From Leptidea sinapis (taxonomy: Eukaryota > Arthropoda > Insecta > Lepidoptera > Pieridae), in NCBI RefSeq assembly GCF_905404315.1, contig NC_066266.1, positions 7,447,501-7,511,500 on the forward strand: 64,000 bases of DNA. The letters run 5' to 3'. The translations under genes and the position numbers were made by a program. The notes beneath the pieces are model-generated. The model saw nothing but the letters and a program-made list of their open reading frames with translations. It did not search any database and was not told where the DNA came from. Positions 58,020 to 64,000 of the stretch are shown in pieces; the first letter of the stretch is position 1, and every line of letters begins with the position of its first letter.

Positions 58020-59950
58020 TATGTATTGTAACAATATGTACTGTTAATCTTTGTTTTATTTTTTTTTGTGTAGATATTCTAAATTTTTCTATGCGACAAT
58101 GAAGGCAAGCACTTTGCAGTTTGATTACAGACAGTTAGAAATTCTGCCACAGATCGCACTCTTACTGTAAGTCGTTAACGAGTTCCCTTGATCATCATAT
58201 TCGACTAGGACACATACATGACCATAACTACGTTATGGTGGATGACTTAAGTATCCTACTAGCATGAAAAAGTTTCGGCCGAGTATCGTTAATTTGCTCC
58301 TAAGAGCTAATTGAAGAGTTCCGCTATTTTGTCATGGATACCATAATCAGAACTCAACCAAACTCTTTCCAAACTATTTTTGAAGTATATTCTTTTCAAT
58401 AAAAAAAGAATCATCGATATCAGTTGGCGACATATTGAGTTATTCGTAAATTTATCGTCCATATACGTATAGCAAATTTAAGACATTTATGGTTTTCTCA
58501 TAGATGCCATTGTCAGATTTTTACCAAATTACAATGGGACCACGCGGGAAGCACTTGCTTTCAAATAAACGTATAAATATAAAGAATTATACAAATCCGT
58601 TCTGCCAGTTGAAAGTTTTGAGGTAACAAACATATAAAAAATTAACATACCGACAAATTGGGAATCCTCCTTTTTGAAGTCGGTTAGTAAATATACCATA
58701 GGGCATAATACTATGAAAATAAATAAAGTAAACTAGTCGCGCCGTATGTATGTCATTTAGTAGTGTAATCTTTATCGTATCGTATGCTGCAGAAAGTCTA
58801 TACGCCGATTTTATATATGGGGACCCCATTGGACTTGGAATCAGGAGTAATGTCAAGAAGTATTTCAGATTACACCGGTTTCACCACCTCTCCGTTTTAA
58901 TAAAAGACTTGCACCTTTCTTATCGTATTTGGTGTGGTGAATTATAATAAATCCACATAGCAGCTACCAAGTTTTTTTTATTAATAACTATTATATTATT
59001 AATTTATTGCAGCTACTATTTTAAACATTCGGGCCGCTCGCTGTGCGGGCTGTATACTCGAGCTAAGCGTCAGATTTTCTAACGTTACACTAGGGCGTCA
59101 GATTTAGGACCGTTACACGATATATAAAAGTATACAGAGTGGCAGCTGCCACGCGCTACCCAAAACTAATACGTAAACAGTTTTTGCTGTGGAACGCAAT
59201 GGAGTAGATTAAATTTTCTTATGTTGGATTTATATTAACCTCGTAATTGGAAAGGTAGTACTGTTAAAGTAATCATCGTTTAATACCTATTCGGCAGCCG
59301 GTACGTACACGAAAACGAAAACGAAACTGTACAAAACGAAAAACGAAAGCATCCAGTAGTTTCAGCAAAATAAATAGTTTGTTAAAAATACCTAGTTTTG
59401 TATCGTGCTGTTGCATACCGTTTTTAAAACTTCCTTCGTCTCTAGACGGCACTATTATTATTAATAATCATTCCATTATTAATTAATTGTAGCCAGTGTT
59501 TTCGTCGATACCGATAAGATTTTTTTGTCAACCTTACATACCATCGACATCGAATGATCGCGAATGTATATAAAAAAAAACTTTGGATATTCACGTGAAC
59601 GATGTACAAATAATTATTATTTAAAATCTCACAAAAACTCTGAGAAGCAATTGCTGCTCAGAGTTTGTGATGTGGAAAAATTATTATACATATAAATATT
59701 ATATCGATGACTGTACATAATTAATGTAATTTATCTAGGGCTAACTAAGAAGCACTAAATAAAATTGATTGATAATTATATAATATACATTTATTTGTGT
59801 ATCAGTGCACTTACTAATTACATCATAAATTATGGTAATTAACCATCACATAATAGTATATCGTAACTTGATGTATTTGGCTTGTGATAGGAGTATCTAT
59901 TTAGTAATTACTATTAACGTTCTTGGTGCTTCATAAGAATTAGTCTTATC
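58020..59950. other. No recognised gene
   Basis: AT-rich sequence with a (GAAAAC)-like purine run near 59310-59350 and short frames only. Nothing convincing. Confidence 0.45.
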
Positions 59951-59956
59951 AAAAAT

Positions 59957-60480
59957 ATGATATTAAAACTAATAACTGACATACCAACAACGGCATTCAT
60001 CGGTAATCTGTATTGGCCAACGTACAGCAATCCACGCGTGATTATTTCACTTCGATCGCTTGTAGAAATTTCAACTCAATGTGCTCTGGAGAAAGAGGTT
60101 GCCGACATGATGGCGGAATACGCGCGGATAGTCACATCCGCATGTCACAAGGTTGAGTAGAACTCTCTCCATAGTGTGGAGAGTATTCTTGAAAAGATGC
60201 AGATTCTCAGTGCACCTCCACCAGATTACCCAACGCTCACTAAATCAATATAAGAACACCAGTATGCGGCCGTGCTCACCTCATTTGCACAGCAAAATCA
60301 GACGCCGACCGCGGTTGTGTTGGCCTCACCCGCCGCAGCGATGACGACTACCACCCCTGCGGCCATGACAATCCTCACAGACGCCACCACCAACCACTAG
60401 GGGACGATTCCGCTGGTGGTACTGAAGAGTCCTGCTGTTGGGATTGCCCCCGAATGGCCTAGTCGTCTTTTTGAATTTGT
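59957..60480 (+). pseudogene. Decayed gag-like reading frame
   Basis: One frame reads VIISLRSLVEISTQCALEKE, VADMMAEYARIVTSACHKVE, stop, NSLHSVESILEKMQ, APPPDYPTLTKS, stop, HQYAAVLTSFAQQNQTPTAV, an Ala/Thr-rich run, stop, PLVVLKSP. The three stops and otherwise coherent protein composition suggest a dead ORF1/gag of a retroelement; the LINE fragment downstream is on the other strand. Identity is inferred. Confidence 0.4.
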
Positions 60481-61050
60481 TCAAATTCTGGAGGTGTAAA
60501 AACAACCACCCAGGGACATCCGCAACACCAAACACGTATTGCCAGCCTTTATGGTCGGAGAATGCTGTGCGTAATGGTGATACTCTAAGCCTAAAAGTCC
60601 CTAACTCATATCGGTTCGAGAAAACTGGAGGTAGTAATTGATTCCGCAAAGTGGCTCAAAATGTTCTCGCAAAAGACGCGGTAGTAGAATGTCATATATT
60701 ACTTAACATGATGTGAGTGGAATTTGACATTTTGACGAAATGTCGGTTGATCTGATATCTCCTCTGAGCACTTCCAGTGATATTATATGCAGTAGAAGAT
60801 GCAAAGAAGCCCATATCTCTGTCACGCCAAAAAGTCACACCGATCAGAGATGTGTTATACTTCGATGATTTGAGCCGAGTTACTGGGAAGCGTCAGTCCT
60901 GTGGTGAAATCATTACCCCTTGTGAAGCTTGCGCCTTCATTGGCAATCATTTATCAGGTGGTGCTCCTGAAGGTATCGTGAGAGCTTGCGGTTGATAACT
61001 GATTTCATAACTTTGGAGGATAGGGAAGTAATGGTAATGGATTGGTAGTT
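60480..61050 (-). mobile_element. LINE fragment with RT block
   Basis: Minus strand at 60932-61047 reads DLSNYQSITITSLSSKVMKS then VINRKLSRYLQEHHLIND, the RT motif around block 2a-3 of jockey/R1-like elements, followed by a stop. The rest matches 15360-15730. Confidence 0.6.
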
Positions 61051-61957
61051 GGAAAGATCCGAGCGTTACCTATCGGTTGATAGTAAAGACCGGTTCTATA
61101 ACGAACTACACAAAGCGACGCATCTGGAGCCCTATTACCAAAATCGATATACGAAGTTTCGGTTGACGGATCGAACATTTTCCTATTACGAAAGTGTTTC
61201 GAATCCGACGATCAATACGAAGTCCGCGATTAGACATTTTATCTTTCGTTTACCTTATTTCCAAATTCACTTGACATTTACTTTTTAGTTGTCTGACTTG
61301 TTCGTTACTACAACTTCACTGTTTATGGTTCCGAAATGAAATCCGTCCGCACTATTCGGATCCGAAGTACTTTGGTAAAAGGATTTAATTCAAAGTTTGT
61401 CGTTCTTACGTTTCGGGCTGAAACTTTGGCTTTCGATTTTGGTCCAGGAGGTCTATATACCTCCTGGCGTTACGCGAACGTTTTTCCGTCTGCGGAGTGG
61501 CGACTCACAATAAGGACAACTTTATACGATTGAGTGAGAACTTACGATTAAACAGTATACAACAGCACAGTACTAAAATAGGTATTTTTAGCAAATCTAT
61601 TTATTTTTCCGAAACAACCCGATTTGGTTTTCGTGTAGGTACGTACCGAGTAGGTATTGAACGATTATTATGTTTACAGTAGAGAGATTAATATAAACAA
61701 ACCGAAGATAAGAGGTTCTCTTAAAGTATTTAATCTACTCTTATGTTGCTCTTGTAATGTATTTTTATGTAATTTGAGTATTGTGTAGTCTTAGGGTGAC
61801 GGGCGCAGTGTGAACATCACATCGAAGTCATATCATAATATTTTATACCTTATGTCGTTTTGTATCGTGTTACAATACTGTTATGGGTAGGCTTTGACGC
61901 TTAATATTATTTTGGTTTTAATCGATCATCTTCTTGTAGAAACATTTAACCAACAAT

Positions 61958-62170
61958 TGCCGTCGCGGCAATGAAATTCCGTAGATAGTGAAATTACTGG
62001 GCACATGAGACTTAACATCTTATATCTCAAGGTGACGAGCGAAATTGTAGTGCCTCTTAGAATTTTTGGGTTACTAAGAATCTTGAGCGGCACTGCATTG
62101 TAATGGGCAGGGCGTATCAATTACCATCAGCTGAACGTCCTGTTCGTCTCGTCCCTTACTGTCATAAAAA
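61958..62170 (+). mobile_element. SINE-A copy, 5' truncated
   Basis: Keeps GTGAAATTACTGGGCACATG through CGTCTCGTCCCTTACTGTCA and an A tail. It abuts the pogo-type element. Confidence 0.65.
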
Positions 62171-62190
62171 CAAATGAACCACCCTTAGTA

Positions 62191-63594
62191 GGGGGAGTCC
62201 GGGTGAGCTTAGCAGGTGGGAGATAATAGCCTCTGCTCATAAAATCTATGTGGAACTGGATTTTGCGATATTACCACACTTCTTAGAGTCCACGCCTCAC
62301 ATCTCGCTAACACGACGCCGTTGCTATCGGCAGTTTGATTTAGGAGTGAGTAGTGACGATAAAATTTCGTGCTCGGTTTGTAATTTTTTTCAATTTTCGA
62401 TATTCGATTTCTGCTGCTAACTGTGAATAGACTCCAGCGTGTCATTTATATACACCGTAAGTGTAATTATCCTAGTAACGACAGGCAGCTTTTACTTATT
62501 TGTCATAGCTTTTTATAAAAATGTACTAAAGGACAACTTGGCATGGGGTGGGAGACATTACCCTGCCGTCGGGGGGAGACTTTACCCAGGGTAATCTCTC
62601 CCCTTCTCCCGCAATAATATTTATTTTCATATAATTCTTGGACTTTCAACAACTGCGCACGGAATGATTGTTTCAGAGGTTTAAGACAAGAAACTTTGAA
62701 CTAAGTTTAAGAACCCCAGAAGCAACCAACTTATCTAGATCAACCAGGTTAATTGAAAAAAATGTTTCTGATTTCTTCGAAAACTCAAAGAAGTTCAAGT
62801 TGTCAAATACGTAAATTTAAATGGAGTAACTTTGCTGCAGCCAACCCTCTGCAGAATTAATTTAAAGCCAGTAGATGTTGCCATTAACTGACCTCGCAAG
62901 GCTAGATATAATTCAGCCATTAGTTATTGGATGGTTAAAAACCCAGAACAAACTGTTAAGATCTACAATATAGCCATTTGTAAGAACAATTATCTCGCAG
63001 GCTTTTAGCTGACATCTTTACAGATGAAGGTTTTTATGCTCCATCACCATAAATTTTGACTAAGGAGGCTTCGAAGCAAGCAATTATTGTAATATTCAGA
63101 CAATCAGCAGAGGTAGCTTCTACAATCTGAAGATCTGGATATCCAGAATAGTCAAACGAGAGTGATTGATTTTTATTCATGTGTTGGGAGAAGAAAAAGT
63201 TATGGATATGAGAATTAGTGCTTTTTGTGGCAAATATGCCTAAGAAATTTGCGTTGAAGTCTCCAAAGGTGATAAGGAACAGTTTATTTGTCCTATTGCT
63301 CCAATTAAGAGAAGAAAGTGATGTAGATTTAATTTTTGTTTTATTACTTTACCTAGTTTTAAACCTGGGTAAAGGCTCCCTACTTAGGGGGTAAAGTCTC
63401 CCACCCAGGCGGGAGATATAAGCCGAATGTCACTTTGGTATAAATCGTTAATTACTCTTAAACTATTAATGATGCGTCAAACTTTATTAAGATAAAATGT
63501 AGCTAATAAAACTTATGGAATATAGCGATTTGTAAGTAAAGAAAGAATTATGAGTATTTTATTCGAAGGGTGGTATATTCTTCCGGACTCCCCC
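62191..63594 (+). mobile_element. pogo-type (Tc1/mariner superfamily) transposon, deleted
   Basis: TIR GGGGGAGTCCGG and its inverse, flanked by TA. Sub-terminal GGGAGACTTTACCC-like repeats occur at 62547-62605 and 63367-63420. At 62680-62814 the plus frame reads FKTRNFELSLRTPEATNLSR, then STRLIEKNVSDFFEN, the DNA-binding region of pogo/jerky-like transposases; near 62939 NPEQTVKIYNIA and at 63008 ADIFTDEGFYAPSP match the C-terminal part. The catalytic DDE middle is missing and several stops occur. Confidence 0.75.
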
Positions 63595-64000
63595 TATATT
63601 ATGATATATCAACAAAATTTAATTATATTGAGTATCGATTCTTACTTAATAATAATTAATTACTTTTCGTAACCATCATTCCATACCGAAAACTGTTTAC
63701 GTTTTGGTTATGGTAACGTAGAAAGATCGCGCGGCGTCGACCCGTACGTCCGTATAATTGCATTGAATAATTGTTACGATAAATTAATGCAATAATTTTG
63801 AAGCGAAGCATAAATTAAGAGTAATATATTGAACTTCTGTGTGTTTGTAATTCAATACAGCTAATCAGCTCTGCGTGCGTAGTACCGATGAAGGAGCATA
63901 AGATTTATTTCATTTGTCAACGGACTTCCTTGATAATTTGATTATAATATTATGGCGTTGAAATATAATCCGGCTAAGTTTGAAAGCGAACAGTTGCTTA

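Noticed and set aside
61445..61468. 24-base hairpin CCAGGAGGT...ACCTCCTGG
   Set aside because: Short palindrome with no context; could be chance in this length of sequence.

Overview
The window looks like nuclear DNA from a lepidopteran insect, probably a butterfly. It is AT-rich, has small exons split by long introns with GT/AG ends, and is packed with SINE-, Helitron-, MITE- and LINE-derived sequence. I cannot name the species. About 2.6 kb (4 %) can be assigned to two host genes; much of the rest is recognisable or repeated mobile DNA.

Layout. (1) 1-14851: no host exon found; Helitron-like elements, tRNA-derived SINEs, copies of a SINE-like family ('SINE-A'), two MITE families and two long inverted repeats carrying hammerhead-ribozyme-like words. 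(2) 14852-31116, plus strand: a complete eight-exon clip-domain serine protease gene (386 aa: signal peptide, six-Cys clip domain, linker, trypsin-like domain with His/Asp/Ser triad). Its introns hold a 100-bp minisatellite, a direct duplication, two Tc1/mariner-type relics, an RTE-type LINE and a Helitron nested in a MITE. (3) 31117-32975: tail-to-tail intergenic segment with LINE fragments, a foldback element and a 138-bp MITE. (4) 32976-54539, minus strand: a complete eight-exon PLP-dependent group II decarboxylase (482 aa, cysteine-sulfinate/acidic amino acid decarboxylase type). Its introns contain a nearly full EN+RT LINE, two pieces of a second retroelement with a CCHC plus nuclease-like region, and a deleted hAT element that keeps its transposase C-terminus. 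(5) 54540-64000: no host exon recognised; SINE and LINE relics, a decayed gag-like reading frame and a deleted pogo-type transposon (62191-63594).

The two genes are convergent and show no sign of shared function. The protease is a secreted zymogen of the kind used in immune and clotting cascades. The decarboxylase is cytosolic and makes hypotaurine/taurine or beta-alanine type products. Both gene models were joined by hand from splice sites and reading-frame phase, and every junction is in phase.

I saw no prokaryotic feature, CRISPR array or functional tRNA/rRNA gene. The most noteworthy items are the two clean gene models, the transposon relics with intact target-site duplications, the nuclease-like retroelement, and the inverted repeats with hammerhead-like motifs.
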